Origin: Bordetella parapertussis
GTDB lineage: Bacteria; Pseudomonadota; Gammaproteobacteria; Burkholderiales; Burkholderiaceae_C
DNA: 62,160 nucleotides
Direction of reading: 5' to 3'
Assembly (NCBI GenBank): GCA_945870575.1
Contig: CAMBSK010000015.1
Span: 1-62,160 of the forward strand
Shown here: positions 38,555 to 47,386 of the stretch, in pieces
How positions within the stretch are numbered: position 1 is the stretch's first letter
Layout: the number at the start of each line of letters is the position of its first letter
Translations under genes and position numbers: made by a program
The notes under the pieces: model-generated
Told to the model about the DNA's origin: nothing
What the model saw: the letters and a program-made list of their open reading frames with translations, nothing else
Databases searched by the model: none

Positions 38555-39676
38555 TTATTCCTTGGCCAGGTAGCCGGTGATTTCAAGTCCGTAACCCGCC
38601 ATGCTAGGCATGCGGCGGGGGTTGCCCATGAGGCGCATTTTGTGCACGCCGCAGTCTCGCAGTATTTGGGCACCAATGCCGTAGGTACGTAAATCCATGC
38701 GACCGCGTTCAGGCGCTTGCGCTGAACGCGCCACGCCTTCAAACTGCGCCAGCAATTTTTCGCCGCTTTCACCGCAATTGAGCAATACCACCACACCGGC
38801 GTCTTCAGCGGCTATGCGCGAGAGCGCAGCGTCCAGAGTCCAGGAATGCATGACGCGTTGCGGCTCGAGTGCATCCAGCACAGACAAGGGTTCGTGTACA
38901 CGTGCCAACACTTCGTGAGCCGCTGTCCAGCTGCCGCGCACCAGCGCAATATGCACGCTGTCGCTGGGTAAATCTTTGTAGGCATGCGCGGTGAATGTGC
39001 CGTGTGCCGTGGTCATTTGCCGGCTGCTGATTTTTTGCACCAGCGATTCGGTGCGGCTGCGGTATTCAATCAAATCGGCAATCGTGCCGATCTTCAAACC
39101 GTGTTCGGCGGCGAATTGGATCAGGTCAGGCAGACGCGCCATGGTGCCGTCGTCTTTCATGATTTCACAGATCACAGAAGTCGGCGAGCAGCCCGCCATG
39201 GCGGCCAGATCGCAACCGGCTTCGGTGTGACCGGCGCGCATCAAGACGCCGCCGTCCACCGCTTGCAGCGGAAAGATATGACCAGGCTGCACCAGGTCGG
39301 CGGCCTTGGCGTTTGGCGCCACGGCAACTTGAACCGTGCGTGCGCGGTCGGCGGCGGAGATGCCGGTGGTCACGCCTTGAGCCGCCTCGATGGACACGGT
39401 AAACGCCGTGCTGTGCACCGTGCCGTTGCGCGCCACCATGGGCGGCAGATGCAAGTGCTCGCAGCGCTCGCGCGTCAGCGTCAAGCAAATCAAACCGCGA
39501 CCGAAACGCGCCATGAAATTGATGGCTTCCGGCGTGACATGGTCGGCGGCCAACACCAGGTCGCCTTCGTTTTCGCGGTCTTCCTCGTCCACCAGAATCA
39601 CCATGCGACCGGCACGCATATCGTCAATGATGTCTTGCAGAGGGGAAATGGCAGCGGATGGCTGTGAAGCGCTCAT
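38555..39676 (-). CDS. ribB: DHBP synthase with degenerate GTP cyclohydrolase II domain (RibBX type)
   Basis: The 373-residue protein has an intact N-terminal 3,4-dihydroxy-2-butanone 4-phosphate synthase domain: [19 protein letters not shown], and [20 protein letters not shown]. The C-terminal domain is shaped like GTP cyclohydrolase II. However, where active enzymes have the three zinc cysteines, it reads [19 protein letters not shown], with none. It therefore probably makes only DHBP, and a separate RibA must exist elsewhere. It overlaps ribE by four bases. Confidence 0.92.
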   Translation of the reverse strand: MSASQPSAAISPLQDIIDDMRAGRMVILVDEEDRENEGDLVLAADHVTPEAINFMARFGRGLICLTLTRERCEHLHLPPMVARNGTVHSTAFTVSIEAAQGVTTGISAADRARTVQVAVAPNAKAADLVQPGHIFPLQAVDGGVLMRAGHTEAGCDLAAMAGCSPTSVICEIMKDDGTMARLPDLIQFAAEHGLKIGTIADLIEYRSRTESLVQKISSRQMTTAHGTFTAHAYKDLPSDSVHIALVRGSWTAAHEVLARVHEPLSVLDALEPQRVMHSWTLDAALSRIAAEDAGVVVLLNCGESGEKLLAQFEGVARSAQAPERGRMDLRTYGIGAQILRDCGVHKMRLMGNPRRMPSMAGYGLEITGYLAKE

Positions 39677-40326
39677 GCGTCGGCTTTCTGATGAGAGGGG
39701 CGGGGCGAATCGAATTGCAGCATGCGCTCGACATAACGCGCCACGGTATCTATTTCAAGATTGACCGGGCTGCCGGGCTTTAAGCTGCCAAGCGCCGTGT
39801 GTTCAATCGTGTGCGGAATCAGGTTGATAAAGACCAGGCAACCGTCAGCCTTGTCTTCAATCCGGTTCACCGTGAGGCTCACGCCGTTGACGGTGATTGA
39901 ACCTTTGTAGGCCAGGTATTTGGCCAGCAAAGGAGGCGCCAGCACTTGCAGCAACCAGCTTTCACCAACCAGTTCAAAAAGTGCAACCTGGCCGACGCCG
40001 TCCACATGGCCCGACACGATATGGCCGCCGAGGCGGTCGTTGGGCCGCAGCGCTTTTTCCAGATTCAGGGTGGTGCCGATCACATTGAGCAAGGCGGTTT
40101 TGTCCAGCGACTCGGCGGATATGTCTATGGTGAACAGGTTTTGCTGGGTATTGAAACTGGTGACTGTCATGCAGGCGCCGTTAAGAGCAATGCTGTCTCC
40201 CAGCGAGACGTCGTCCAGGTAATGCGCAGGTGTGCTGATCTCAAGGCGCTTGCCATGATCCAAAGAGCGACCCAGGTCGTGAACGGCGGCGATGCGCCCC
40301 ACGCCGGTGATGATGCCGGTGAACAT
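39673..40326 (-). CDS. ribE: Riboflavin synthase, alpha chain
   Basis: The 217-residue enzyme converts two lumazines into riboflavin. It is two tandem lumazine-binding barrels, starting [12 protein letters not shown] and, for the second, [35 protein letters not shown] is also typical. It lies between ribD (18 bases upstream) and ribB (overlapping). Confidence 0.96.
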   Translation of the reverse strand: MFTGIITGVGRIAAVHDLGRSLDHGKRLEISTPAHYLDDVSLGDSIALNGACMTVTSFNTQQNLFTIDISAESLDKTALLNVIGTTLNLEKALRPNDRLGGHIVSGHVDGVGQVALFELVGESWLLQVLAPPLLAKYLAYKGSITVNGVSLTVNRIEDKADGCLVFINLIPHTIEHTALGSLKPGSPVNLEIDTVARYVERMLQFDSPRPSHQKADA

Positions 40327-40343
40327 TCGGTTATTTTCGCAGA

Positions 40344-41447
40344 TCAGCGGGTTCGTCTGAGCAACAGTCTCAAATCAGCACCGATTTGAGTGGTTTGGCT
40401 GAACTGCCAAGTCTGCGCTTGAGCCAGGTTTGTCAATTCCGGCAAGGCCGCCATGCCTTGGCCGGGTCCGGTTAACAGCGGCGCCAGGTAGACCAGCAAT
40501 TCGTCTATCAAACCGGAATTCAGCAAGGAGCCGTTGAGTTTGTGCCCAGCTTCGACATGGACTTCGTTGTAATTGAGTTGCCCCAGATGCTGCACCATGG
40601 CCTGCAAATCCACTTTGTCACCCGGGCCGCCCAGGCAAACCAGGGTGGCGCCTTTTGCTGTCAATGCCTTTTCTTTTTCAGGCGCGTGTACCGCATGAAA
40701 AATGACCACCTGCCTTTGTGCGTTCCAAAGTTTGGCGTTCAGCGGCGTTTGCAGGCGCGAATCAACCAATAGCAAATCGGGCTGGCGCGGGGTATGCACC
40801 GCACGCACGTTTAAGAGCGGATCGTCTTGCAACACAGTGCCTATGCCGCTGAGCACAGCGCAGGCGCGGGCCCGCCAGTGGTGGCCGTCGTCGCGGGCAG
40901 CTTGTGAGGTAATCCATTGGCTGGTGCCATTGTTCAAGGCGGTCTGCCCGTCTAGCGATTGCGCGGTTTTCAGTCGCAGCCACGGCGTCCCGTTTTGCAT
41001 GCGTTTGAAAAAACCGATGTTGAGTTCGCGCGCTTCGTCTTCGAGCAAGCCGGTGTGCACCTCAATACCAGCGGCGCGCAAGCGCGCCAGCCCTTGGCCA
41101 GAGACATGCGGATTAGGGTCTTGCACGCTGGCAAACACGCGCGCAATACCGGCTTGAATCAATGCATCGCAACAAGGTCCAGTGCGTCCGTGGTGGGCGC
41201 AAGGCTCTAAGGTGACATACGCCGTCCCCCCGGTGACACAGTGCCCACGAGATTGAGCATCACGCAAGGCCATGATTTCTGCGTGCGCTTGCCCGGCGGG
41301 CTGCGTGTGACCCTGTCCAATCAATTCACCGTTGCTCGAAGTGATGACACAACCCACGCGGGGGTTGGGGGAGGTGATGAACAAGGCCTGCTGCGCTTGC
41401 GCCAAGGCCTGGCGCATGTGCGAGAAATCTGTCGGGGGAAAAAGCAT
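40344..41447 (-). CDS. ribD: Bifunctional pyrimidine deaminase/reductase RibD
   Basis: RibD carries out steps two and three of riboflavin synthesis. The N-terminal deaminase domain has the zinc motif HAEIMALRDA with TLEPCAHHGRTGPCCDAL. The C-terminal reductase has RLKTAQSLDGQTAL and VHVEAGHKLNGSLLNSGLIDE. The 367-residue length is normal. It heads the minus-strand rib-nusB-tol run. I found no FMN riboswitch fold in the 230 bases upstream. Confidence 0.95.
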   Translation of the reverse strand: MLFPPTDFSHMRQALAQAQQALFITSPNPRVGCVITSSNGELIGQGHTQPAGQAHAEIMALRDAQSRGHCVTGGTAYVTLEPCAHHGRTGPCCDALIQAGIARVFASVQDPNPHVSGQGLARLRAAGIEVHTGLLEDEARELNIGFFKRMQNGTPWLRLKTAQSLDGQTALNNGTSQWITSQAARDDGHHWRARACAVLSGIGTVLQDDPLLNVRAVHTPRQPDLLLVDSRLQTPLNAKLWNAQRQVVIFHAVHAPEKEKALTAKGATLVCLGGPGDKVDLQAMVQHLGQLNYNEVHVEAGHKLNGSLLNSGLIDELLVYLAPLLTGPGQGMAALPELTNLAQAQTWQFSQTTQIGADLRLLLRRTR

Positions 41448-41502
41448 GCGGTGATTATCCTTGGCCGGGGGGTGCCATTGTGGCTAGAAGAAACAATCGA
41501 CT

Positions 41503-41532
41503 TTGACAAAATATGTAAATATTTCTTATAGC
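41503..41532 (+). promoter_or_regulatory. Candidate promoter of the PQQ dehydrogenase gene
   Basis: A consensus -35 TTGACA (41503-41508) is followed after 18 bases by TATAGC (41527-41532) as -10. This would give a leader of about 135 bases before the ATG at 41678, including an 8-base palindrome CCCTAGGG at 41560-41567. A strong AGGGG ribosome site is at 41666-41670. Prediction only. Confidence 0.45.
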
Positions 41533-41677
41533 GCTTAAATTTGTTAGATTTTAAATTTTCCCTAGGGACAACCCTCTGATAATTTGATGAATTCGGAATG
41601 CAGAATAGGTATGTCTTTTGCAATTTCTGCAAGAGACCACCATTTTTGTGTAAGTCAATTTTTTCAGGGGAAAACGA

Positions 41678-43495
41678 ATGAAAAAAAATGTACGGCGACT
41701 CGGTGCTGCATTCGGGGTAGTCATGACCAGTGTCATGCTGTCCTTGGGTGCCAGCGCTGGTGATGTCACCAACGACAGGCTGTTAAACAGCGAAAAAGAA
41801 CCAGGCAACTGGCTCAATCACCACGGCAACCTTGAAGCCCACCGCTTCTCCGGTCTGGATCAGATCAACGCCAAAAACGTCAAAAACCTGCGGGTTGCTT
41901 TCACCTGGGCTATGGGTGGAACACAAGGTGGCGGCAAGGAAGTCATTCAGTACCAGTACTCTGGTCTGGAAGGCACACCTGTGGCTGAAGACGGCTTCCT
42001 TTACCTGACAACGGGTTGGGGCGTGGTCACCAAGCTCGACACACGTGGCGGTACACCGCGCATGGTGTGGCAATACAACCCCGCTGCTGATCCCGACTAC
42101 GCCACCACCGTGGCATGTTGCGGCATCAACAACCGTGGCGCTGTGTTGTCTGGCAATATGGTTGTCTCTCCCGTCATCGACGGACGCATCATTGCGCTGA
42201 ACAAAACTGACGGCTCTAAGATCTGGGAAGCTCAAGTTGCTGATCCCGGCAAATCTGAAACCATCACCAATGCACCCCTGATCGTCAAAGACATGGTCGT
42301 GACTGGTATGGCCGGTGCCGAGTACGGTGTGCGCGGCTGGCTTGAAGCGCTGGATATCAAAACCGGCAAGCGTCGTTGGAGAACTTACACGATTCCTGGT
42401 CCCGGCGAAGCCGGCCATGAAACATGGAAAGACAAACACGGTGCTTGGAAAACAGGCGGCGGCTCCACTTGGGTGACCGGCTCTTATGATCCTGAGTTGA
42501 ACATCATCGTTTGGGGTACAGCCAATCCTGGTCCTGACTGGGACAATGCTTACCGTCCCGGCGATAACCTGTGGACCGATAGTACCATAGCACTTGACGC
42601 CGACACCGGCAAAATCAAGTGGGGCTTTCAGCACACTCCCAATGACCCGTATGACTACGACTCTGTGTCTGAAAACACATTCGTTGACACACAGGTTAAT
42701 GGCAAGTTTGCCCGCACCACACTGCACGCCAACCGCAACGGCTACGCCTATGCGCTGGACCGTAAAACCGGTGAGTGCTTGTGGGGAACCCAGTTCGTCG
42801 ACAAGTTGAACTGGAGCGGTGGCTTGGATTCCAAGTGCAAGCCCAAGACCTACGACGCCAAGTCTGACGTCCAAAATTATGTCAAGGGCACAGCAGCTGC
42901 CCGTGGTACCGCCACCAAAGGTCGCGGCACTGTTGACGGCGTTTTGGAACCCGGACACATGGGTGGCAAAAACTGGCCCCCGACTTCATACAGCCCGCAA
43001 ACCGGTATGTACTACATCCCGACCATTGAAGGTTGTAACAAAGCTTTTGCCGAAGTTACTGAGCCGGGCGCCCTCAAGCCTCGTCAGCTGTTCCTCGGTG
43101 GCGCACCGTTCTCTACATTTGATGACCCGAACTGCGGCCGTATCAGCGGCAGTATCACGGCTATCGAAGTGGCCAGCGGCAAGGTCGTGAAGAAAGCCTA
43201 CACCAAGCACCCCCAACTCGGCGGACTGCTGTCCACCGCTGGTGGCCTGGTGTTCTCCGGCTATGCTGAAGGCCAAGTGGTTGCGCACGATGCAAACACC
43301 TTGGAAGAACTGTGGAGATTCGAAACTGGCTCAGCCATCAACGCACCTCCCATGTCTTTTAGCGCTGACGGCAAGCAATATATTGCCATTGAAGTCGGCC
43401 TCGGCGGCGCATGGCCACAGTGGTTTGTGGCTGCTACACCTGAACTCAAAGCTCAGGTTCCTAGCAACATGCTTTACGTTTTCGCTCTGCCTTAA
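41678..43495 (+). CDS. xoxF: PQQ-dependent alcohol/methanol dehydrogenase, lanthanide type
   Basis: The 605-residue periplasmic enzyme is a PQQ quinoprotein of the methanol/ethanol dehydrogenase family. A Sec signal (GVVMTSVMLSLGASAG) precedes the eight-bladed propeller. Adjacent C147-C148 (VACCGINNRG) form the vicinal disulfide. PNDPYDYDSVSE places the catalytic Asp326 two residues before Asp328, the extra acid that marks lanthanide-binding XoxF/ExaF-type enzymes; calcium enzymes have a small residue there. GAEYGVRGW holds the metal glutamate. There is no fused haem domain. Methanol versus ethanol preference is undecided, so the symbol is tentative. Confidence 0.85.
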   Translation: MKKNVRRLGAAFGVVMTSVMLSLGASAGDVTNDRLLNSEKEPGNWLNHHGNLEAHRFSGLDQINAKNVKNLRVAFTWAMGGTQGGGKEVIQYQYSGLEGTPVAEDGFLYLTTGWGVVTKLDTRGGTPRMVWQYNPAADPDYATTVACCGINNRGAVLSGNMVVSPVIDGRIIALNKTDGSKIWEAQVADPGKSETITNAPLIVKDMVVTGMAGAEYGVRGWLEALDIKTGKRRWRTYTIPGPGEAGHETWKDKHGAWKTGGGSTWVTGSYDPELNIIVWGTANPGPDWDNAYRPGDNLWTDSTIALDADTGKIKWGFQHTPNDPYDYDSVSENTFVDTQVNGKFARTTLHANRNGYAYALDRKTGECLWGTQFVDKLNWSGGLDSKCKPKTYDAKSDVQNYVKGTAAARGTATKGRGTVDGVLEPGHMGGKNWPPTSYSPQTGMYYIPTIEGCNKAFAEVTEPGALKPRQLFLGGAPFSTFDDPNCGRISGSITAIEVASGKVVKKAYTKHPQLGGLLSTAGGLVFSGYAEGQVVAHDANTLEELWRFETGSAINAPPMSFSADGKQYIAIEVGLGGAWPQWFVAATPELKAQVPSNMLYVFALP

Positions 43496-43511
43496 GCAGG
43501 CGTGAAAGAAT

Positions 43512-43544
43512 GCGGTCTGGTGTCTCACACCGGACCGCTTTTTT
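43512..43544 (+). terminator. Terminator after PQQ dehydrogenase
   Basis: GCGGTCTGGTGT (43512-43523) pairs with ACACCGGACCGC (43527-43538) across a 3-base loop, with one T-G position, followed by six T. It lies 16 bases after the stop. It could separate dehydrogenase expression from the cytochrome gene, or act as partial attenuation. Confidence 0.8.
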
Positions 43545-43588
43545 GTTTAAAATGATTAATCTATGAAGATAAAGGTAAGGTTGAAGTG

Positions 43589-43960
43589 ATGAAAGTCTTG
43601 ATATCAAATTTGCTGCGAAATCTGGTGCTGTGTTTGCCAGTGTTTGCTACATGTTTGCCGATTGCGGCAGTTGCACAAGAAGATGACCGTCCGGTCATTG
43701 TGGTACCTCGTGGGGGTGGCAAAGAGACTTTCACTAGGTTTTGCACAACCTGTCACATGCCCGACGGGCGTGGCGGACAAAACGAAGGTGGTTACGGTGC
43801 CGATTTACGTGTGACCAAATTGACCGTTGAAGAAGTGGCTGACGTTGTCTCCAAAGGTCGTCAATCCAAAGGCATGCCTTCATTCAAAGGCATTGTTGAT
43901 GACGAGAAAATCGGTCAGGTGGCCTCTTACATCAAAACAGTGATCAAGCTCAAGGAATAA
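43589..43960 (+). CDS. Small cytochrome c, likely partner of the PQQ dehydrogenase
   Basis: The 123-residue exported protein has a signal peptide (LVLCLPVFATCLPIAAVA) and one haem site C52-TT-C55-H56 (RFCTTCHMPDG). Met96 in SKGMPSFKG is the likely axial ligand. PQQ alcohol dehydrogenases of this class pass electrons to a c-type cytochrome, and the position 93 bases after the dehydrogenase suggests that role (XoxG-like). I start at ATG 43589; a GTG one codon upstream is possible. Its own terminator follows. Confidence 0.85.
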   Translation: MKVLISNLLRNLVLCLPVFATCLPIAAVAQEDDRPVIVVPRGGGKETFTRFCTTCHMPDGRGGQNEGGYGADLRVTKLTVEEVADVVSKGRQSKGMPSFKGIVDDEKIGQVASYIKTVIKLKE

Positions 43961-43982
43961 AGTTTCACTTCACTCCAAATGA

Positions 43983-44011
43983 AAAGGCCGCTTACGCGGC
44001 CTTTATTTTTT
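43983..44011 (+). terminator. Rho-independent terminator after cytochrome c gene
   Basis: AAAGGCCGC (43983-43991) and GCGGCCTTT (43996-44004) form a perfect 9-base-pair stem with loop TTAC, followed by ATTTTTT. It ends the cytochrome transcript and lies about 30 bases from the convergent hypothetical gene, for which it may also serve. Confidence 0.88.
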
Positions 44012-44041
44012 AGACTGTCGATATGACAATCAGGTACTTGC

Positions 44042-44503
44042 TTATTTAGCCGGGTATTTGGCCTGAACACCGGCGAGTTGTTCAGGTGTCATGCGTTTTT
44101 TCAAGCTGTCGAGCACCGTTTGAAAGTCCAGGCGCGCATAGCTTTCATTGCGCTGCATGGCTTCTTCTACCCAGTCGTAGGCCTGAACATAATTTTTATG
44201 GCCGCCCATGCGGATTTCCATATAAATCATTTTCAACAGCACCCGACCGTTTTTGTTCTTGCGCGCAGCCAATTGGTAACCGATTTCTCTGGCTTCAGAT
44301 AGATTCCCTGTTTCGCGACCGCGGTCATAAGCATCGCGACCTTTGATGAACAAAGACAGGTTTTCATTTTCGAAAGCACATTCTTTTTCATTTTCAAGTG
44401 GGCAGACAAAGCCTTCTTCTGCATAAGCAGAAGGCACTGAGGTGATGACCAATACAAGCGTTGTCAAGGTGACCCGCCAGGCGGAGTGTGAGAGTATGTT
44501 CAT
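44042..44503 (-). CDS. Hypothetical secreted protein, possibly helical-repeat
   Basis: The 153-residue protein starts with a signal peptide (WRVTLTTLVLVITSVPSAYA). The mature part has cysteines in FVCPLENEKECAF, likely a disulfide. Helices follow, rich in Arg/Asp, in which ARKNKNGRVLLKMIYMEIR and NYVQAYDWVEEAMQRNESY look like a Sel1/TPR-style pair. No named family is assigned. It converges with the cytochrome gene and lies in the segment between the pilin and riboflavin blocks. Confidence 0.7.
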   Translation of the reverse strand: MNILSHSAWRVTLTTLVLVITSVPSAYAEEGFVCPLENEKECAFENENLSLFIKGRDAYDRGRETGNLSEAREIGYQLAARKNKNGRVLLKMIYMEIRMGGHKNYVQAYDWVEEAMQRNESYARLDFQTVLDSLKKRMTPEQLAGVQAKYPAK

Positions 44504-44542
44504 GAGTGAAAACCAGTTAGGGGAAAGGGAAAAAACAGAGCT

Positions 44543-45028
44543 TCAGTTACCTGCCATGTCCTTGCTGAACTTGCCGAGCTTGGCGGTGTCAAAGTAGTAG
44601 GTGACAGCGGAAAATCTGCCGCTGGTGTCCATGTCGTAAATGGCGACCATGGGAACTTTGAAGAAGTCTCCGCTGGCTTTGTGTTGCGCTTCCCAGGTGT
44701 AAACAATGGCGGCAGTGCGACCCTGGACAATGATTTGCTTGACCTCGTACTTGGCTTTGAAAGCTTTGAACTCAGCGTTGAAGAATGAGGTGAAATCTTT
44801 TTTGCCGCTTTGGTTGGTCAATGGGCTTTGTCGGGTGACGTTGTCGGAGAAATATTTCACCCAATCGGCAGTGTCTTCAGCCTCCATGGCATTGTTGTAA
44901 CCGGTCAGCGCCTGGCGGATGATGGATTCAACCTGCATCTCCACCGAACCGGCGGCTTTGGCATTCACACTGAATAACAGACCCAGAGAAAGAAGAAAAA
45001 AGGAAATAAACCGATGGATCCGAGACAT
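44543..45028 (-). CDS. Secreted SnoaL/NTF2-like protein
   Basis: The 161-residue protein has a signal peptide (RFISFFLLSLGLLFSVNAKA). It then has a cone-shaped NTF2/SnoaL-like domain: an early helix with ALTGYNNAMEAEDTADWVKY, and strands in VKQIIVQGRTAAIVYTWEAQ and GRFSAVTYYFDTAK. Such domains bind small ligands or act as simple enzymes; the role here is unknown. The ATG at 45028 has AGGAG 9 bases upstream; longer frames are noncoding. It lies 39 bases upstream of the 44042 gene, so they may be co-transcribed. Confidence 0.75.
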   Translation of the reverse strand: MSRIHRFISFFLLSLGLLFSVNAKAAGSVEMQVESIIRQALTGYNNAMEAEDTADWVKYFSDNVTRQSPLTNQSGKKDFTSFFNAEFKAFKAKYEVKQIIVQGRTAAIVYTWEAQHKASGDFFKVPMVAIYDMDTSGRFSAVTYYFDTAKLGKFSKDMAGN

Positions 45029-45187
45029 GAAAGCAACTCCTGAATAGTTAAATTTAAAAGTACTAATTTTAGATGATTTCCGCTTGTGTCGCAATACAGG
45101 AAATACGCAACGGCGACACTTCAAAACAGGTGCTTGCACGACTGGGTTTGCATACTTAGCAATACCAATAAACAAACAAGCTTAAAT

Positions 45188-45583
45188 TCATTTTGACCAG
45201 CAACTGCTGACATCCGCTTGTGAACCCCGTTGCCCGGCTTGATTGAGTGTGAGTGCCCCGCAAGTGTCTGTGCTTTGCGCGCCCACCGGTGTCGCGGTCA
45301 ACAAGTAACTTTGGCCCTGACTGCTGAGGCTGATCCGGTAGCGCAATTCTGCAGTGCGCCAAACGCTTTCGGGCAAGGTGGCCGGGTAACTGCCTTGGCT
45401 GGTCGCCGCTTGCTCCAGCCATTGCGCGGTTTTCATCAAGGCCACCTTGGCCAGTTGACGCTGGCTGCGTGACTGAGCGGTCTGGTAGATCGGCATGGCA
45501 AAAGCTGTCAGTAGACCGATGATGGCCATCACACATATCAATTCAATCAGACTGAATCCGGTTTGCGAATGGCTGAATTTCAT
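45188..45583 (-). CDS. pilE: Type IV minor pilin, PilE-like
   Basis: The 131-residue protein has the prepilin site QTG-FSLIELICVMAIIGLL with Glu5 intact. A globular part carries two cysteines (DTCGALT and SSCWSK) placed as the C-terminal disulfide loop of type IV pilins. It is the last gene of the minor pilin operon and overlaps pilX by four bases. Confidence 0.88.
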   Translation of the reverse strand: MKFSHSQTGFSLIELICVMAIIGLLTAFAMPIYQTAQSRSQRQLAKVALMKTAQWLEQAATSQGSYPATLPESVWRTAELRYRISLSSQGQSYLLTATPVGAQSTDTCGALTLNQAGQRGSQADVSSCWSK

Positions 45584-46194
45584 GGCTGCAACTCCAGCAC
45601 AGTTTGCAGATCTGCCAGCCTGACCGCCGTGTCGTTGACCGTATTAGAGGCGGGTTGCCACACCGCTTGCCAGGCGGCCTGAGTGTTTCGACCCGAGGCC
45701 TGCGCCAGCGCCGTGATGCGGTAGGTGAACACGGCGCCGGCTTGGCTGGCATTGCTTGTTGATGGCAATATTTCAACCCAGTACGCCAGACTGATATCAC
45801 CTTGATCCGGCAAACTGCTGGCACCTGATGTGCGGTTCAGCCAATCGCTGCGGTGGTTACTCAAATGCAGCAGTGGCCTGCAAATACCTTGGACACAGCC
45901 GTTGACAGGCAAACGTGTTTGTAATTGCGCCCATTGCGCAGCATCCACCGGGTAAGACAAGCGGGTATTGTTATTAGCTTGCGCTGCGGGTGATGAGATG
46001 GCTGTCGCTGCCTTGCATATGCCTGATAAGGCCGCTTGCCGTAATTGCCAGCGCTCGACGCTGCTGCGACTCCAGCCTTGCGACAAAGCGATGTTGCGCC
46101 AGCAAGCAAGCAGTAGCACACTGCAAAGCATGGACAGCGCCAATACGGTTGGCAGCGCCAGGCCTTGTTGCTGGAAAAATTTCTGAGTTTTCAC
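45580..46194 (-). CDS. pilX: Type IV minor pilin, PilX-like
   Basis: The 204-residue protein starts at GTG 46194, whose bases overlap the pilW stop (GTGA). The N-terminus QQQG-LALPTVLALSMLCSVLLL is a pilin-like hydrophobic helix without Glu5, which is usual for PilX/GspK-type members that cap the pilus tip complex. Cysteines in PVNGCVQGICRPLL suggest a disulfide. Upstream codons in the same frame overlap pilW and are not family sequence. Confidence 0.8.
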   Translation of the reverse strand: MKTQKFFQQQGLALPTVLALSMLCSVLLLACWRNIALSQGWSRSSVERWQLRQAALSGICKAATAISSPAAQANNNTRLSYPVDAAQWAQLQTRLPVNGCVQGICRPLLHLSNHRSDWLNRTSGASSLPDQGDISLAYWVEILPSTSNASQAGAVFTYRITALAQASGRNTQAAWQAVWQPASNTVNDTAVRLADLQTVLELQP

Positions 46195-46904
46195 GGGCCG
46201 GCATGGTTGAGAAAAAACACGGTGCGCCATGCGCTGGTACCGTTTTTCAGAGGCGATTGTGTGTTGCACGACAGATTCCCTGGAGTGATAGTGAGGCCGT
46301 CCGGCCGTATTTGCAGACACAGACCGACAGCACGCACTTGCTGCCAATCGCTGACCTGCAATGCGCTGCGCCATTGCAGTTGCTGCGCGGCGGGGGCTGC
46401 GCCTGGCGGTCCGGTTTGCTCGGCGTAACGCAGTCGCATATCGTCGATTTGTTCGGCCAGCGCCTGGTAGGTGGTGTTGCTGCGTGCCGTGTCCTTGCAG
46501 CTGAGTTCGCGCTGGCTGTTGCGCCTGAAGTCGTCTTGCAGCCAAGGCAGGGTAGAGGCTTCGTGGCCCTGACAGTCTGCGGGCGTCAGGCTGCGCCACT
46601 GGTTCAATTGCAATGCGCTGTCGCTGCCGCTCAGAGTTACCGGTAAGCGACTAAGTACCGCCATGCCTTGTGCGTCGACAGACAGTTCGGGTGCGCCTGC
46701 GCGTTGCACACGTTCTCGAAATAACTGCAAGGCTGTGTGCAGGCGCAGCTGGGTTTCTGCTTGTGTTTGCAGCATCAACTGGCTGCGCTGTATCCAGGCA
46801 AACGCGCTGAATGCAGCCATGACCACCAGCAGGCTCAGGCTCATACCAACCATGCATTGCACCAGCCCCTGGCCTTGCTGCTGCTTGGGTTGTTTGTGCT
46901 TCAT
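46191..46904 (-). CDS. pilW: Type IV minor pilin, PilW-like (Glu5 replaced)
   Basis: The 237-residue protein has the PilW position, size and hydrophobic N-terminal helix, but the prepilin motif reads QQQG-QGLVQCMVGMSLSLLVV. Aligned to the usual G-FSLVELMVG, Phe1 is Gln, Ser2 is Gly and Glu5 is Gln. Glu5 normally drives subunit docking and N-methylation, so this protein may assemble unusually. The ATG at 46904 overlaps the pilV stop (ATGA). Confidence 0.8.
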   Translation of the reverse strand: MKHKQPKQQQGQGLVQCMVGMSLSLLVVMAAFSAFAWIQRSQLMLQTQAETQLRLHTALQLFRERVQRAGAPELSVDAQGMAVLSRLPVTLSGSDSALQLNQWRSLTPADCQGHEASTLPWLQDDFRRNSQRELSCKDTARSNTTYQALAEQIDDMRLRYAEQTGPPGAAPAAQQLQWRSALQVSDWQQVRAVGLCLQIRPDGLTITPGNLSCNTQSPLKNGTSAWRTVFFLNHAGP

Positions 46905-47386
46905 GGCCGCCATGAGGTTTGCCAGCAGTTGTGTGAGGGCGGGCAATCAGGAACGCTTGCCGGGCTAGGCGGTTCGCTGACACCCGGCCAGGCCAGCAGC
47001 AAATCCGTTACCGGGTCGCTACCGGCTGTGGTTTGCAGCCGGGCGCGTGCCTGCGGCAGGCGTTGACGCCATTCATTCAGCCATTCGCCCAGATCGGCCT
47101 GGGCCCATTGCTGTGCATTGCAAGCCGCTTGCTTGCAATCGCCCGCTGGCATTGCGCCATCCAGTTCCAATTGGTACCACTGCCATGCAGCGGGATGCAC
47201 TTGCATGCGTTGCCAAAGGTCTTGCGCCATGGCCACGGCCTGCTGCAATGCCAGGGCCTGGCGCTGTGCTTGCATGGCTTGCAGTTGCCAGGCCATCAAA
47301 CCCAGGCACAACAGATTGAGCACCATCAGCGCTGCCATGGCTTCCAAAATGGAAAAGCCTTGCATGCGGTGCCTGAGGTTTTTCAT
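46901..47386 (-). CDS. pilV: Type IV minor pilin, PilV-like
   Basis: The 161-residue protein begins MKNLRHRMQG-FSILEAMAALMVL, with a normal prepilin cleavage site and Glu5. The rest contains cysteines (GDCKQAACNAQQ and PDCPPSHNC) suited to disulfides. The ATG at 47386 overlaps the fimT stop by four bases. It belongs to the tip-priming set with PilW, PilX and PilE. Confidence 0.85.
   Translation of the reverse strand: MKNLRHRMQGFSILEAMAALMVLNLLCLGLMAWQLQAMQAQRQALALQQAVAMAQDLWQRMQVHPAAWQWYQLELDGAMPAGDCKQAACNAQQWAQADLGEWLNEWRQRLPQARARLQTTAGSDPVTDLLLAWPGVSEPPSPASVPDCPPSHNCWQTSWRP

Noticed and set aside
41448..41677. FMN riboswitch upstream of ribD
   Set aside because: I looked for the conserved RFN element and saw none of its core segments on the ribD strand.
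41783..42958. 391-codon frame antisense to the PQQ dehydrogenase
   Set aside because: No family features, and it lies fully inside a highly conserved gene; likely a codon-bias shadow.
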